From Marinoscillum sp040218045 (GTDB lineage Bacteria > Bacteroidota > Bacteroidia > Cytophagales > Cyclobacteriaceae), in assembly GCA_040218045.1 (NCBI GenBank), contig JAVJQA010000024.1:1-64000 (forward strand): 64,000 bases of DNA. The letters are read 5' to 3'. Under the pieces are notes generated by a model. That model saw only the letters and a program-made list of their open reading frames with translations. It ran no database searches and was not told the DNA's origin. Positions 52,900 to 62,587 of the stretch are shown here, piece by piece. A program made the position numbers and the translations under genes. Within the stretch, counting starts at the first letter, position 1. Each line of letters starts with the position of its first letter.

Positions 52900-53640
52900 A
52901 TGATCATAGCAATTGTAAATCAAAAAGGCGGAACCGCCAAGACAACAACTACCGTCAATCTAGGGAAGGCCCTGGCATTGCGAGGTAAGCGTGTCTTACT
53001 TGTGGATGCTGATCCGCAAGGCAGCCTGAGTTATTCATTAGGGGTCATTCAGCCCGAAAAAACAATCGCTGATCTTCTGTACAATGATGCTCCGTTTGAG
53101 GAGGTAATGGTGAGCAAAGAAGGAATGGACATTATACCTTCAGATGTAAGTCTTGCAGATGCAGAGCTGGTTCTTGTAGATTCTGAAAATAGAGAAACGC
53201 ATTTAAGGGAATTACTAGCGCCAATAAGTCAGTATGATGTGATTTTGATCGATTGTCCACCTTCTCTTTCGTTGCTTACAGTGAATGCGCTGACAGCTGC
53301 GGATAAAGTAATTGTTCCCATGCTGATGGAGGTACTAAGTCTTCAGGGGCTAGACCTCATTTCTGAAACTATAGATAAAATAGGCAATACACTTAATGAG
53401 GGCTTGGAAGTATTGGGCATCTTACCGGTCATGGTTGATACCCGAAGAAAACTCAGCTATGAAGTGTTTGATCACATTAGTCAGAACTATGACTTTCGAA
53501 TTTTTGAGACCAGAATAAGACCGAACGTCCGGGCTTCAGAGGCTCCTTCTTTTGGTCAGAGTGTGGTTTCTTATGCACCTGACTCCAATAGTGCCAAAGA
53601 CTATGTTGAATTAGGTGATGAACTTTTAAAATTGATTTGA
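52900..53640 (+). CDS. ParA/Soj-type ATPase of the chemotaxis locus
   Basis: 246 residues. The deviant Walker A is KGGTAKTTT (residues 9-17), with Ala where most ParA proteins have Gly; the signature Lys9 and Lys14 are kept. Walker A' is LLVDADPQGSLS and Walker B is VILIDCPPSLSLL. There is no N-terminal DNA-binding domain and no ParB gene nearby. ParA homologues inside chemotaxis operons (ParC in Vibrio, PpfA in Rhodobacter) position chemoreceptor arrays. The next gene starts two bases later. Confidence 0.92.
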   Translation: MIIAIVNQKGGTAKTTTTVNLGKALALRGKRVLLVDADPQGSLSYSLGVIQPEKTIADLLYNDAPFEEVMVSKEGMDIIPSDVSLADAELVLVDSENRETHLRELLAPISQYDVILIDCPPSLSLLTVNALTAADKVIVPMLMEVLSLQGLDLISETIDKIGNTLNEGLEVLGILPVMVDTRRKLSYEVFDHISQNYDFRIFETRIRPNVRASEAPSFGQSVVSYAPDSNSAKDYVELGDELLKLI

Positions 53641-53641
53641 G

Positions 53642-54445
53642 ATGGCGTTAGGAGGAAACCTTAAGAAGAAAAGTCTAATACCTACTGAAGAAAAAAGTAA
53701 GGCCGCTAAAACCACGCCCAAAAAGATGGTGAAAAAGGCTACAGCGAAAAAGAAAGAAAAGAGTGCTCCAAAAAAGACAAAAGCAGCCACGTCTTCAAAA
53801 CCAAAATCAACCCCAACAAAACCTAAAAGTACTTCTGAACAGAAAGTAGAAAGTAAGGCCGAAGTGATTGTTAGAGATAGGACCCCGGTTCTCCAGCAAG
53901 GCAGGCTCAGCAAGATGGAGTACAACAGGAGGTTGCTACTTCATGAACGTTTCAGCGTGGAGGTAAAAGCACTTAAAGGCAAGCGGGTACATTTGATCGT
54001 ATTCCAAATCGAAAATGAGGAATTTGCGATAGAGATTTCTAAAGTAAGTGAAGTGGTGGTCACACCTACTATCACAAGAATGCCCCAGGCACCCAAATAT
54101 GTGCCAGGCATTGCAACCATTAGGGGCAAGGGAGTTGTCACCCTTGACCTGGCTTATAAACTTGGGTACGTTGAGAATACGGATTTATTGAAGGATCGGT
54201 CTGGGTTTACTATTGTGGTCAAGACGGAAAGGTTCAATGTCGGTCTTTTGGTCTCTGATGTCCCCAAAAATCAAATGATCAATGGGGATATTGTACAACC
54301 TGCTTCAGATAGTGTGTCTGAAACCTCATTGGATGAAACTTACATTAAGGGTTTGATCCGGCTGGACAATAGAATGATATTCTATATTGATATAGATGAG
54401 ATGATAGAAGGTGACAGATTAAAAGCAAGGCTCATAGAGGACTAA
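53642..54445 (+). CDS. CheW-domain protein with Lys/Ala/Pro-rich histone-like tail (ParP-like role proposed)
   Basis: 267 residues. The first 75 or so are low-complexity and strongly basic (TTPKKMVKKATAKKKEKSAP, KKTKAATSSKPKSTPTKPKS), like a histone H1 tail; a short helix follows and then a CheW domain (about 115-262; VHLIVFQIENEEFAIEISKVSE, MPQAPKYVPGIATIRGKGVV, YIKGLIRLDNRMIFYIDIDEM). It lies between parA and cheB genes. By analogy with Vibrio ParP, which links ParC and arrays through a CheW-like fold, it may tether arrays to the ParA ATPase or nucleoid. That role is inference. Confidence 0.85.
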   Translation: MALGGNLKKKSLIPTEEKSKAAKTTPKKMVKKATAKKKEKSAPKKTKAATSSKPKSTPTKPKSTSEQKVESKAEVIVRDRTPVLQQGRLSKMEYNRRLLLHERFSVEVKALKGKRVHLIVFQIENEEFAIEISKVSEVVVTPTITRMPQAPKYVPGIATIRGKGVVTLDLAYKLGYVENTDLLKDRSGFTIVVKTERFNVGLLVSDVPKNQMINGDIVQPASDSVSETSLDETYIKGLIRLDNRMIFYIDIDEMIEGDRLKARLIED

Positions 54446-54448
54446 GTA

Positions 54449-55486
54449 TTGAGAAAGAAGATTAACATATTAATCGTAGACGATTCGGCATTCATGAGGC
54501 TATTGCTAACTGATTTGCTGAACAAAGATGAAGAGCTCAATGTGATCGGGAGTGCCTCAGATGGAAAGGAAGCTATTGATAAGGTTCGAGAGCTCAAGCC
54601 AGACGTTGTGCTGCTCGATATGAACATGGGTCAATATGACGGGCTTTATGCAGTCGAGGGAATCATGAAGGTGAAGTCGGTGCCCATTTTGATCCTTAGT
54701 TCCGTTGGGAACACCAATCTGGATCCGATATTCGATGCCCTGGAACTTGGAGCTGTTGACTACATCAACAAACCTCAAAGAGGAGGTTCAAAAATACGTG
54801 AAATTGATAAGCAGTTAGTAGCTACTGTAAAGCGTGTGACCAGAGCAAGCCCAAAACCAACCAAAATCGTTAAAGATGGTTTGAGTCGCCTTCCACACAC
54901 CTTTGACTCAAAAGCGAAGTATCACATTATAGTTGTTGGTGCGTCAACCGGAGGCCCCACAGCTGTGGAAAAGGTAATTACTTCGCTTCCGGCGAACCTT
55001 AACGTACCGGTGGTCATTGGTCAGCATATGCCTACTAACTTCATCAAGTCATTTGCTGCCAGACTTGACTACTTAAGTCCCCTGAAAGTAGTAGTGGGCA
55101 AAAAGGGTATGATCCCTAAGCCGGGAATGGTCATTATAGCACCTGGAGATACAAATATGGTCATCAGGAAGACTGATAATGGATCTCCCAAAATTGGCTT
55201 TTCTGAAGAGGTGTATAAAGAGTACAACAACCCATCAATCAATGCGCTAATGTCCAGTATTGCTACTGCCTATGGCGAAAAGGCAATCGGCGTTTTATTG
55301 ACAGGTATGGGTAAAGATGGGGTGAAAGGCCTCGGGGAAATCAAAGGGTCTGGAGGCTTGACCATTGCCCAGGATGAGTCTTCCAGCATCATATATGGTA
55401 TGCCGAAATTGGCATTTGAAACCGGAGCAGCATGTACTGTTCTGCACATTAAGGAAATTGGTGGGTATTTAGTAAACTGTTTATAG
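54449..55486 (+). CDS. cheB: Chemotaxis glutamate methylesterase/deamidase
   Basis: 345 residues from TTG 54449, three bases after the previous stop; no better start exists before the receiver. The receiver (1-120) has DDS and acceptor Asp57, but the usual MPxMDG after it reads MNMGQYDG. The methylesterase domain has GASTGGPTAVEKV with the nucleophilic Ser, GQHMPTNFIKSFAARL with the His, and LTGMGKDGVKGL. CheB removes methyl groups added by CheR and supports adaptation. The cheA gene follows directly. Confidence 0.94.
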   Translation: MRKKINILIVDDSAFMRLLLTDLLNKDEELNVIGSASDGKEAIDKVRELKPDVVLLDMNMGQYDGLYAVEGIMKVKSVPILILSSVGNTNLDPIFDALELGAVDYINKPQRGGSKIREIDKQLVATVKRVTRASPKPTKIVKDGLSRLPHTFDSKAKYHIIVVGASTGGPTAVEKVITSLPANLNVPVVIGQHMPTNFIKSFAARLDYLSPLKVVVGKKGMIPKPGMVIIAPGDTNMVIRKTDNGSPKIGFSEEVYKEYNNPSINALMSSIATAYGEKAIGVLLTGMGKDGVKGLGEIKGSGGLTIAQDESSSIIYGMPKLAFETGAACTVLHIKEIGGYLVNCL

Positions 55487-55488
55487 CA

Positions 55489-57210
55489 TTGAAATCTAAA
55501 GAATCAGAATATCGCGAGCTATTCCTGGTAGAGGCCAAGGACAACATTGAGCAACTGGATAAGCTATTTGTGGACCTGGAAAAGGACCATAATCATCAGA
55601 CTGCAATCAGTGAAATCTTTCGGATCACTCATACTTTGAAAGGCAACGCAATGGGCCTTGGGATCGATGCAGTGGCTGATCTTGCCCACGTTATGGAAGA
55701 TGTCATGATATCCGTGAAAAGTAAGCGGCTAGCCATGAATGACGCACTTTTCAAGCTTCTTTTCAGAGCCAATGACAAGCTGGGAGATTTGGTTACTGCT
55801 ATTGAAACTGGGGAAAAAGTAAGTTTCCTGGGCATCAAAACCAGTTTAGCCATTTTCCTTAAAAATGAGTTGGGTAAAGATGAAGAAGAAGGAGCTGCGC
55901 CTGATCCTGAGAGTGAGGTAGATGAAGATGAGACAGCAGAGGAATCTGAGCGTGATGGAGGTACTTCTAACCAGATTTCCTTTTCAGATGTCATTCAAAT
56001 ACCCGTTAAGAAAATGGATGACTTGCTTAGCGAGGTTGGTCAATTGATCATTGAGCGTGACCGGTTGATTGCGTTTAGCAATGAGCTGGGACTGAAGTCT
56101 TCAGAATTTGATCGCTTACAGCGAATTTCCTCCAACCTCCAGTATAGCATTATGAACGCACGGATGGTACAGGTTGGGTTCCTTTTCAATAAATTTCATC
56201 GGGTACTGCGTGATGCAGCGAGCATAGAAGGAAAAAAGGCCAGTCTGGTTCTTAAAGGATCTGATACAGAAATCGATAGAAATATCCTCAAGCTGATCAG
56301 CGACTCTTTAGTGCACCTGGTGAGAAATGCTGTAAGTCATGGCATAGAAAGTGAGGCAGAACGGAAAAAGGCCAATAAGCCTTTAGAAGGTCAGGTTACT
56401 CTTGATGCCAGGTATGAGCGCGATCGCGTGGTAATTATTGTCAAAGATGATGGTGGGGGAATTGACCATGAAGTGATCAGGAGAAAAATCGTGGAGAAAG
56501 GACTTGCCACACCTGAGATGGTCAAAATGATGTCAAAAGATGAGGTGCTCTCTTATATTTTTGAATCAGGGTTTTCCAATGCCGCCAAGGTGAATGAGCT
56601 CTCCGGGCGTGGAGTAGGTATGGATGTAGTCAAAAAAGCTGTTGAATCTATTGGTGGGCAAGTGAAATTGGAAACCGAAGTAGGGAAAGGAGCTACCATC
56701 TATTTGCATGTACCAGCCTCCCTGGCACTTAAAGGATCTCTTTTGTTTGAAATTGATAAACAAGAATATGCGCTTGCACTGTCTTACACAGAAGCAGTGG
56801 TTTCTATTCCTAAAAGAGAAATCAACAAAATCAGCGGTGGATTGATGGGCACTTTTCAGGATGAAGCAATTTCTATCATCTTTTTGAAGGATATTATTAA
56901 AATGAAGTCTTTGTCAGAGATATCCAGTAAAGGCGCCTTGCATAGGTCTTTCCTGGATGCAGGCAATGATTCCGTTTTTCAGGTAGTCATTGTATCCTAT
57001 GCCGGTAATATTACTGGCTTGGTGGTGGACAAAGTACTCCAGCAGAAAGAGATCATAGAGAAGCCTTTAACAAAACCAATAGATAGAACAAAATTGCTCA
57101 GTGGGACGACTATTCTAGGAAATGGAAACGTCTGTCCGGTAATCGATGTGGCTGTAGTAACAGATTTGATACATAAGCAGTCGCTTCAAACGCAACTTGA
57201 ACAAAAGTAA
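55489..57210 (+). CDS. cheA: Chemotaxis histidine kinase CheA
   Basis: 573 residues from TTG 55489. The P1 HPt domain has His48 (FRITHTLKGNAMG). An acidic linker (DEEEGAAPDPESEVDEDETA) stands where P2 usually lies, so no clear CheY/CheB docking domain is seen. Then come P3 dimerisation (IPVKKMDDLLSEVGQLIIERD), P4 ATPase (LVRNAVSHGIES, DDGGGID, SGRGVGMDVV) and P5 CheW-like (SLLFEIDKQEYALALSYTEAVV). It is shorter than E. coli CheA (654), mainly because P2 is missing. The stop overlaps cheR (TAATG). Confidence 0.95.
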   Translation: MKSKESEYRELFLVEAKDNIEQLDKLFVDLEKDHNHQTAISEIFRITHTLKGNAMGLGIDAVADLAHVMEDVMISVKSKRLAMNDALFKLLFRANDKLGDLVTAIETGEKVSFLGIKTSLAIFLKNELGKDEEEGAAPDPESEVDEDETAEESERDGGTSNQISFSDVIQIPVKKMDDLLSEVGQLIIERDRLIAFSNELGLKSSEFDRLQRISSNLQYSIMNARMVQVGFLFNKFHRVLRDAASIEGKKASLVLKGSDTEIDRNILKLISDSLVHLVRNAVSHGIESEAERKKANKPLEGQVTLDARYERDRVVIIVKDDGGGIDHEVIRRKIVEKGLATPEMVKMMSKDEVLSYIFESGFSNAAKVNELSGRGVGMDVVKKAVESIGGQVKLETEVGKGATIYLHVPASLALKGSLLFEIDKQEYALALSYTEAVVSIPKREINKISGGLMGTFQDEAISIIFLKDIIKMKSLSEISSKGALHRSFLDAGNDSVFQVVIVSYAGNITGLVVDKVLQQKEIIEKPLTKPIDRTKLLSGTTILGNGNVCPVIDVAVVTDLIHKQSLQTQLEQK

Positions 57211-58064
57211 TGAAGGGTACGGGAACAATTTTCACACAAGATATCAAGCCAGTTGAGCTCATAACCGATGAGGAGATGAATGCGCTAATGACAGCCATTC
57301 GGAACCGGTATGGGTTGGACTTTACGAATTATGAGAAAACTTCCCTGAAAAGAGGCGTCACCAGGTTGATGATGAAGCATAATATGGAGTCTTCACTGGA
57401 CCTGTGGGGTACAGTACTGAAGGATTATGACTTCTTTATGGGTGCTATTGATGATCTGCTGGTCAATCTAACTGAATTGTTTAGAAACCCTGACGTATGG
57501 ATCAAATTCCGTGATGAGATACTGGACAACTACAAAGGACGTAGCCTGAATATCTGGCATGCTGGTTGCTCCACTGGAGAAGAAGTCTACACCATGTCCA
57601 TTGTTTTAGACGAGAAAAACCTCTTACCCAGGGCAAGGCTGGATGCTACGGATTTGAGCACAAAAGCACTAAATCGTGCAAAAAAGGGCGAGTATCCACT
57701 GGAAATAATCAAACAATACTTAAACCCATTTTTGAAATTTTTCCCGGATCGAAAAATTGAGGATTATTTCACCTTTCATGATAAGCATGCTGAGATAAAA
57801 GCCCGGTATAAGCAGAATACTAACTTCCAAAGGCATAATTTAGTCCATGATAAAGTCACCGGTAAATACGATATAATACTCTGCAGGAATGTAATGATCT
57901 ATTTTGATGATCAACTTAAACTAAAAGTGCTTAATTTGATTCATCAAAGTCTCAAGGAAGATGGTTATTTGGTGATTGGATACTATGATATAATGCCCGA
58001 GGTAGGAAAAGCACTTTTTAAAGTTGAAGACATTAAGACAAGAATTTATAGAAAAAAGAGTTGA
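57210..58064 (+). CDS. cheR: Chemotaxis methyltransferase CheR
   Basis: 284 residues. The N-terminal helical domain (YGLDFTNYEKTSLKRGVTRL) is followed by the SAM domain: LTELFRNPDVWIKFRD, IWHAGCSTGEEVYTMSIVL, LDATDLSTKALNRAKKGEYP and YDIILCRNVMIYFDDQLK. It methylates receptor glutamates. There is no C-terminal pentapeptide-binding TPR extension. It overlaps cheA by one base, and a cheY gene follows 25 bp later. Confidence 0.95.
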   Translation: MKGTGTIFTQDIKPVELITDEEMNALMTAIRNRYGLDFTNYEKTSLKRGVTRLMMKHNMESSLDLWGTVLKDYDFFMGAIDDLLVNLTELFRNPDVWIKFRDEILDNYKGRSLNIWHAGCSTGEEVYTMSIVLDEKNLLPRARLDATDLSTKALNRAKKGEYPLEIIKQYLNPFLKFFPDRKIEDYFTFHDKHAEIKARYKQNTNFQRHNLVHDKVTGKYDIILCRNVMIYFDDQLKLKVLNLIHQSLKEDGYLVIGYYDIMPEVGKALFKVEDIKTRIYRKKS

Positions 58065-58089
58065 GCACTCAATTAGACAAACTTTTGCT

Positions 58090-58455
58090 ATGAGCTATAG
58101 AATACTCGTTGTGGATGACTCTGGATATTCACGATCCACGATTAAAGGAATACTGACCGAATCCGGTTATAGTGTAATTGGTGAAGCCAGGGATGGAGCG
58201 GAGGCTCTTGATTTAATAGTAGAGTTAAAGCCAGATTTGGTGACTTTAGATAATATTTTGCCAGATATGACAGGTATTGAGATTTTGAGGGTTTTAAAAG
58301 ACCAAAACATCAAATGTAAGGTCATTATGATTAGTGCAGTAGGCCAGCAGTCGGCTATTGAGGAGGGGCTCGGACTTGGTGCGGAAGCATATATCATTAA
58401 GCCCTTTACCAAAGATAAAATCCTAGAAGAAGTGAAGCACTCTTTGGGGGTTTAG
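58090..58455 (+). CDS. CheY-like response regulator 1
   Basis: 121 residues from ATG 58090; the frame extends upstream into the cheR end but homology begins here. Receiver-only: DDSGYSRST, acceptor Asp54 in VTLDNILPDMTG, the switch ISAVGQQ and a conserved Lys in IIKPFT. Close to the receiver at 59218 (both LDNILPDM and ISAVGQQ), so the two are recent paralogues or share a partner. LPDMTG replaces the usual MPGMDG. As a single-domain CheY it should carry the signal to a motility machine or phosphatase. Confidence 0.93.
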   Translation: MSYRILVVDDSGYSRSTIKGILTESGYSVIGEARDGAEALDLIVELKPDLVTLDNILPDMTGIEILRVLKDQNIKCKVIMISAVGQQSAIEEGLGLGAEAYIIKPFTKDKILEEVKHSLGV

Positions 58456-58587
58456 TGGATTTGGCTGAATATAAAATCGCACTTATGACAAAAAATTCTT
58501 GATACAGCAGGTATTAAGATGGTTTAATCGACTTAATATTGAAATAAACAACAATTTTTACAGATTGCAGTAAGTAACCAGACGACT

Positions 58588-59190
58588 ATGCTTGATAAAT
58601 TGAATGAAAATGAACTGGAAGTAGCCTCCAAATTGGTATTTGACGGGCTCTCAATGGCCAAGAAATCTATGGAACAAATCCTCCAAAGTCCAATATCTAT
58701 GGAGAAGGTAGATTACAGTCATGGAAAGAACGTACCACTGCCAAAGTATCAACCTAATGATGATCAGAGTGTACACGTGATTAAAACCAATTTGATTGGG
58801 GAGCTAAAAGGCACAAGCCATTTGATTTTTAGTGAAGATGAAGTAGCTAAGGTTTTCAGTGCGTGCCTGCCAGCCAGTATCATTGAAAGCGACTCTGCAG
58901 AGAGCAAAATGATGAAAATGGGCTTTTTGACCGAGATGGATAATATGATGGCTGCAGCAGTGATCACTGAGTTTTCCAACTTCTTAGGATTGGAAATTTA
59001 TGGTCATGTACCCTCTCTTGAAGTTGTAAAAGCTTCTGAGGTGAACAACTATCTGGCCAAGCAATCCGGAGAGTTTGATGCAATCATTCACTTCAAAGCA
59101 ATCTTCAAAGGCAAGGAATTAGACATATCTCCTGATTTTGTTTGGATCTTTCAGGAAGAATTTGTCGATAAAATCAAAAACTTAGTTTAG
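58588..59190 (+). CDS. CheC-like phosphatase
   Basis: 200 residues. The segment FLTEMDNMMAAAVITEFSNFLGLEIYG matches the CheC/CheX catalytic helix with the ExxN pair (Glu-Met-Asp-Asn) spaced as required; only one such helix is evident. The first 55 residues are helical with a Lys/Pro linker. The family dephosphorylates CheY-P; it lies between two cheY-like genes, which fits that role. Not close enough to name CheC, CheX or FliY. Confidence 0.75.
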   Translation: MLDKLNENELEVASKLVFDGLSMAKKSMEQILQSPISMEKVDYSHGKNVPLPKYQPNDDQSVHVIKTNLIGELKGTSHLIFSEDEVAKVFSACLPASIIESDSAESKMMKMGFLTEMDNMMAAAVITEFSNFLGLEIYGHVPSLEVVKASEVNNYLAKQSGEFDAIIHFKAIFKGKELDISPDFVWIFQEEFVDKIKNLV

Positions 59191-59217
59191 TATTTAAGAC
59201 AAGAATTAACCAAAATT

Positions 59218-59577
59218 ATGAGCAAGAAAGTACTTATAGTTGACGACTCTATATACATGCGATCACTAATTCGCAGTGCTTTGGAAGAAGCGGGTTTAGA
59301 AGTAGTTGGAGAAGCTAAAGACGGTGAGACAGCTATTGACCTGGCACTTGACACACAGCCGGACCTCATCACTTTAGATAATATCCTTCCTGATATGATG
59401 GGATTTGAAATCCTCAAGGTTCTTCGAGATCAGGGCTTGGAATCCAAAGTGATTATGATTAGCGCCGTTGGTCAGCAAACTGTTGTAAATAAGGGTAAAG
59501 AACTCGGAGCATCTGAGTACATTGTAAAACCGTTTACCTCAGAAGCGCTGATTGAAGTGGTAAATAGAGTAATGTAA
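59218..59577 (+). CDS. CheY-like response regulator 2
   Basis: 119 residues, receiver-only: DDSIYMRSLIRSALEE, acceptor Asp54 in ITLDNILPDMMG, ISAVGQQ and VKPFTSEAL. A close paralogue of the receiver at 58090. It starts 27 bp after the CheC-like gene and ends 33 bp before the NIT kinase gene. Confidence 0.93.
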   Translation: MSKKVLIVDDSIYMRSLIRSALEEAGLEVVGEAKDGETAIDLALDTQPDLITLDNILPDMMGFEILKVLRDQGLESKVIMISAVGQQTVVNKGKELGASEYIVKPFTSEALIEVVNRVM

Positions 59578-59610
59578 TTAAACCGTCACCACCTAATCCC
59601 TTATCGTAGT

Positions 59611-62238
59611 ATGAGAATACTTTACGACCTGCCAATACGTATAAAATTTGCAGTGGTTTTAATACCATTGATCGTCATCATCATGTGTTTTGATTACTTT
59701 CAAATCAAGCACAATTATCTTGATTATGAAGATTCGGACAGGCTGAACAAGACTATTGTTTTGGGTATTGAAATCAATCATGTGGTGCATGAACTGCAGA
59801 AGGAACGCAGTATCGCCATAGGGTTTGTAACCAGTCAGGGCTATGAATTTGCTGAAGAAATCAGTGGCCAGCGAAAGGTGACAGACAGTACATTAACTCG
59901 GTTTTATCAAGAACTGGATAATGACGGCCTTGATGATTTACTGATCAAACACACCAATGATATAGAGCTGCTTAAAAACAGTTTTGCGCAAATATCAGAA
60001 ATCAGAAGTAAAGTAGATCGCCTTGCTCTGGATCCTTATCAAATTCTTAAATACTATTCTGATATTAACAACATTGGGTTAAATACGGTAGATCAGCTGA
60101 TCAATGAAACCCGGGATAAAGATGTAGCACAGCAGGTTCATGCGCTAATCTACTTTCTGAAAGCCAAGGAACGAGCTAGTATTGAGCGGGCTATCGGTAC
60201 CCAGGCTTTTTCCCTGAAAGCCATGGATGATGAACTTTATAGTGCATTCACTGCTCTTGTAGCTGAACAAGAGTCGTACACTGACGCGTTCACCGTGATT
60301 GCCGATGAGAACTCTAAGGAAACATATCAGAGATTGGTTTCTGGACACGATATAGATGAGGTAGAGAGGCTGAGAGGTATTTTGCACCTAAGGACCAACT
60401 ATCAAGCGGATCCAAATTACTGGTATGAAATGACTACCAGTAAAATAAATTCACTCAAAAGGGTTGAAGATAGTATATCAAACCGGTTGCTAGAAAGGAC
60501 TTCCAGTTTGGCCAATGATGCATTGCGCAGATTTTGGACCTTCATTATTCTGGATATCGTAATCGGTGTATTGGCGCTTTGGCTAATGTCCATCATCGTA
60601 ACCAACTTGCTGTCCAACGTGAGAATTCTCGAAAGTTATGCCATTAGGTTTTCTAAAGGCGACTTTTCAAAACGAGTGATCATCCCAACGAAGGATGAAA
60701 TTGGGCAGTACGCCAAAACATTCAATGTGATGGCAGGTGAGATTGTGAAATCTCACAATATTTTGCGTAAAGAAAGAGACAAGGCCAAGTTCCTCTACAA
60801 CAACATTTATCGGGTAGCAATGATGGTGTTTCAAAACATTCATCAGGGCATCTTTCTTCTTGACAGGAACCAAAAAATGAGCAAACTCTACTCCAAGTCA
60901 ATGGAGAAGATCTTTGGTGTCAGCAAGATAGCAGGTGAGAATTTTGCCACCTTCATGAGGCCTCTGATTATCCCAAGGGATTTAGAAGCTTTGGAGATGT
61001 TTATGCGCCACTTGTTCAATGAGGATATGGATGAAGATGTGGTGAATCAGCTCAACCCAATAGAGCAGGTCAAGATCTACAGTGAAAAAGATGGCATAGT
61101 AACAACAAAATATATCCGGGTAAATTTTACAAGAATTTGGAGGAAAGATCGCATAGCCAATATTATGGTTACGGTCTCTGATGAAACAGAATCAGTGTTA
61201 CTCCAAAAGCACCTGGAAGACGCTGAGAAGAAAAAGAAACAAGAAACTGAGCAAGTACTTAGCATTCTCAAAATCGATCCATCCCTGATCAGGGGATTTT
61301 TGCACAATGCCAAAAGGACGCTTCGTGGTATTTCGGAGCGATACGAGGCAAACAAAGATCAAAGTTTCAAAGAGTTGCTCCAGTTTACCTTTGAGACCAT
61401 TCATAACCTTAAAGGCAATGCTGTGGTGATTGGACTGGACATCATGAGTCAGAAGTTCCATGATGTGGAAGAAGCCATTGAGAAGCTCAAAGAGAAGGAT
61501 GTTACCGGTAAGGATTTCTTAACGATTCTCTACGAGATCGATGATGCAGATAAGATGATAGAGGACATGAGCGCCATGCTCCGCAAGGTGGCAGACATCT
61601 ATCGCAAGTATCCTTCAGGAGGCCATGTGGTGTCCAATATCATGCTGATCGACTCGTTGGAACGTGCGGTTAAGGTTATTTCTGAGAAGGTGGACAAACA
61701 GGTCGATTTCTTCTTCAAGAATGAAAGAAACCTGGTTCTTCCAAATGAAAAGATTGATGGTTTTAGAGATATCATGATTCAGCTGATTCGAAACTCTGTG
61801 AAGCATGGTATTGAGGATAAATCAACCAGGTCTAATGCAGGCAAGTTGTTGCGTGGCAGCATCACCATCGACCTGGACCAGCCGGATCCGGAAGTATTGC
61901 AGATTACCTATCGCGATGACGGGCGAGGACTGGATTTGGATCAGATAAAGGATCGTGCTATCCAGGCAGATATTATAAGCAAGTTTGAAGCTGAAAAGCT
62001 CGATGAACAAGGGGCTATTGACCTGATTTATAAAGAAGGGTTTTCTACTTCATTGGAAGTGGATGAACACGCAGGGCGAGGACAAGGAATGAATTTAGTA
62101 AAGTCTTTGATTGAAGGGATGGGTGGTTCCTTCGAAACAGGCTTTGAAAAAGAGAAATATTTTCAACTTGCAATTAAATTGCCAGTTAGCGGAAACATTC
62201 AAGAAGAACCAGAAGTAAATGAGACTCCTAATAGTTGA
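59611..62238 (+). CDS. Membrane NIT-HAMP-PAS kinase with CheA-type HPt and ATPase domains
   Basis: 875 residues. Membrane helices near 12-30 and 310-332 enclose a helical periplasmic NIT-type (nitrate/nitrite-sensing) domain: LVLGIEINHVVHELQKERS is rendered in the protein as VLGIEINHVVHELQKERS, the NIT QxERG-like core. HAMP (FSKGDFSKRVIIPTKDEIGQ), PAS (about 405-530; MVFQNIHQGIFLLDRN), a coil, an HPt domain with His598 (TIHNLKGNAVVIGL) and a CheA-like HATPase (IQLIRNSVKHGIED, DDGRGLD, GRGQGMNLVKSL) follow. No P3 or CheW domain is seen, so it is not a standard CheA. It may phosphorylate its own HPt and feed the three CheY-like receivers. Confidence 0.88.
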   Translation: MRILYDLPIRIKFAVVLIPLIVIIMCFDYFQIKHNYLDYEDSDRLNKTIVLGIEINHVVHELQKERSIAIGFVTSQGYEFAEEISGQRKVTDSTLTRFYQELDNDGLDDLLIKHTNDIELLKNSFAQISEIRSKVDRLALDPYQILKYYSDINNIGLNTVDQLINETRDKDVAQQVHALIYFLKAKERASIERAIGTQAFSLKAMDDELYSAFTALVAEQESYTDAFTVIADENSKETYQRLVSGHDIDEVERLRGILHLRTNYQADPNYWYEMTTSKINSLKRVEDSISNRLLERTSSLANDALRRFWTFIILDIVIGVLALWLMSIIVTNLLSNVRILESYAIRFSKGDFSKRVIIPTKDEIGQYAKTFNVMAGEIVKSHNILRKERDKAKFLYNNIYRVAMMVFQNIHQGIFLLDRNQKMSKLYSKSMEKIFGVSKIAGENFATFMRPLIIPRDLEALEMFMRHLFNEDMDEDVVNQLNPIEQVKIYSEKDGIVTTKYIRVNFTRIWRKDRIANIMVTVSDETESVLLQKHLEDAEKKKKQETEQVLSILKIDPSLIRGFLHNAKRTLRGISERYEANKDQSFKELLQFTFETIHNLKGNAVVIGLDIMSQKFHDVEEAIEKLKEKDVTGKDFLTILYEIDDADKMIEDMSAMLRKVADIYRKYPSGGHVVSNIMLIDSLERAVKVISEKVDKQVDFFFKNERNLVLPNEKIDGFRDIMIQLIRNSVKHGIEDKSTRSNAGKLLRGSITIDLDQPDPEVLQITYRDDGRGLDLDQIKDRAIQADIISKFEAEKLDEQGAIDLIYKEGFSTSLEVDEHAGRGQGMNLVKSLIEGMGGSFETGFEKEKYFQLAIKLPVSGNIQEEPEVNETPNS

Positions 62239-62587
62239 TGATTCGTCGATAATGCGACGAATAATTGAGAAGAATTTAAAGGACTATGATATTGAAATCA
62301 TTGGTACTGCGCCTGACGGTCAACAGGCTTTGGAGCTGGTAAAGCAAAAAAAACCAGATGTGATCACTCTGGATATTACCATGCCTGGAATGGATGGATT
62401 GGCCTGTCTTGATGAGATCATGCAAGTACATCCCAAGGCCAAGGTTATGATCATTACGGCACTGTCTGATAAGCTCACGGGGCTTAGGGCATTGGATAAA
62501 GGTGCACGCGGATTTTTATACAAACCAGTGAATGCTGAGGATTTGGCAAATGCTTTTGATAGATTACTGAAGAGAAATGAAAACTAG
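62219..62587 (+). CDS. CheY-like response regulator 3
   Basis: 122 residues, receiver-only with a canonical sequence: VDDSSIMRRII, acceptor Asp52 in ITLDITMPGMDG, MIITALSDK and the conserved Lys in FLYKPVNAEDL. It is more typical than the two earlier receivers. It overlaps the NIT kinase gene by 20 bp and the CheX gene by 11 bp, so it is the likely direct partner of that kinase. Confidence 0.93.
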   Translation: MRLLIVDDSSIMRRIIEKNLKDYDIEIIGTAPDGQQALELVKQKKPDVITLDITMPGMDGLACLDEIMQVHPKAKVMIITALSDKLTGLRALDKGARGFLYKPVNAEDLANAFDRLLKRNEN

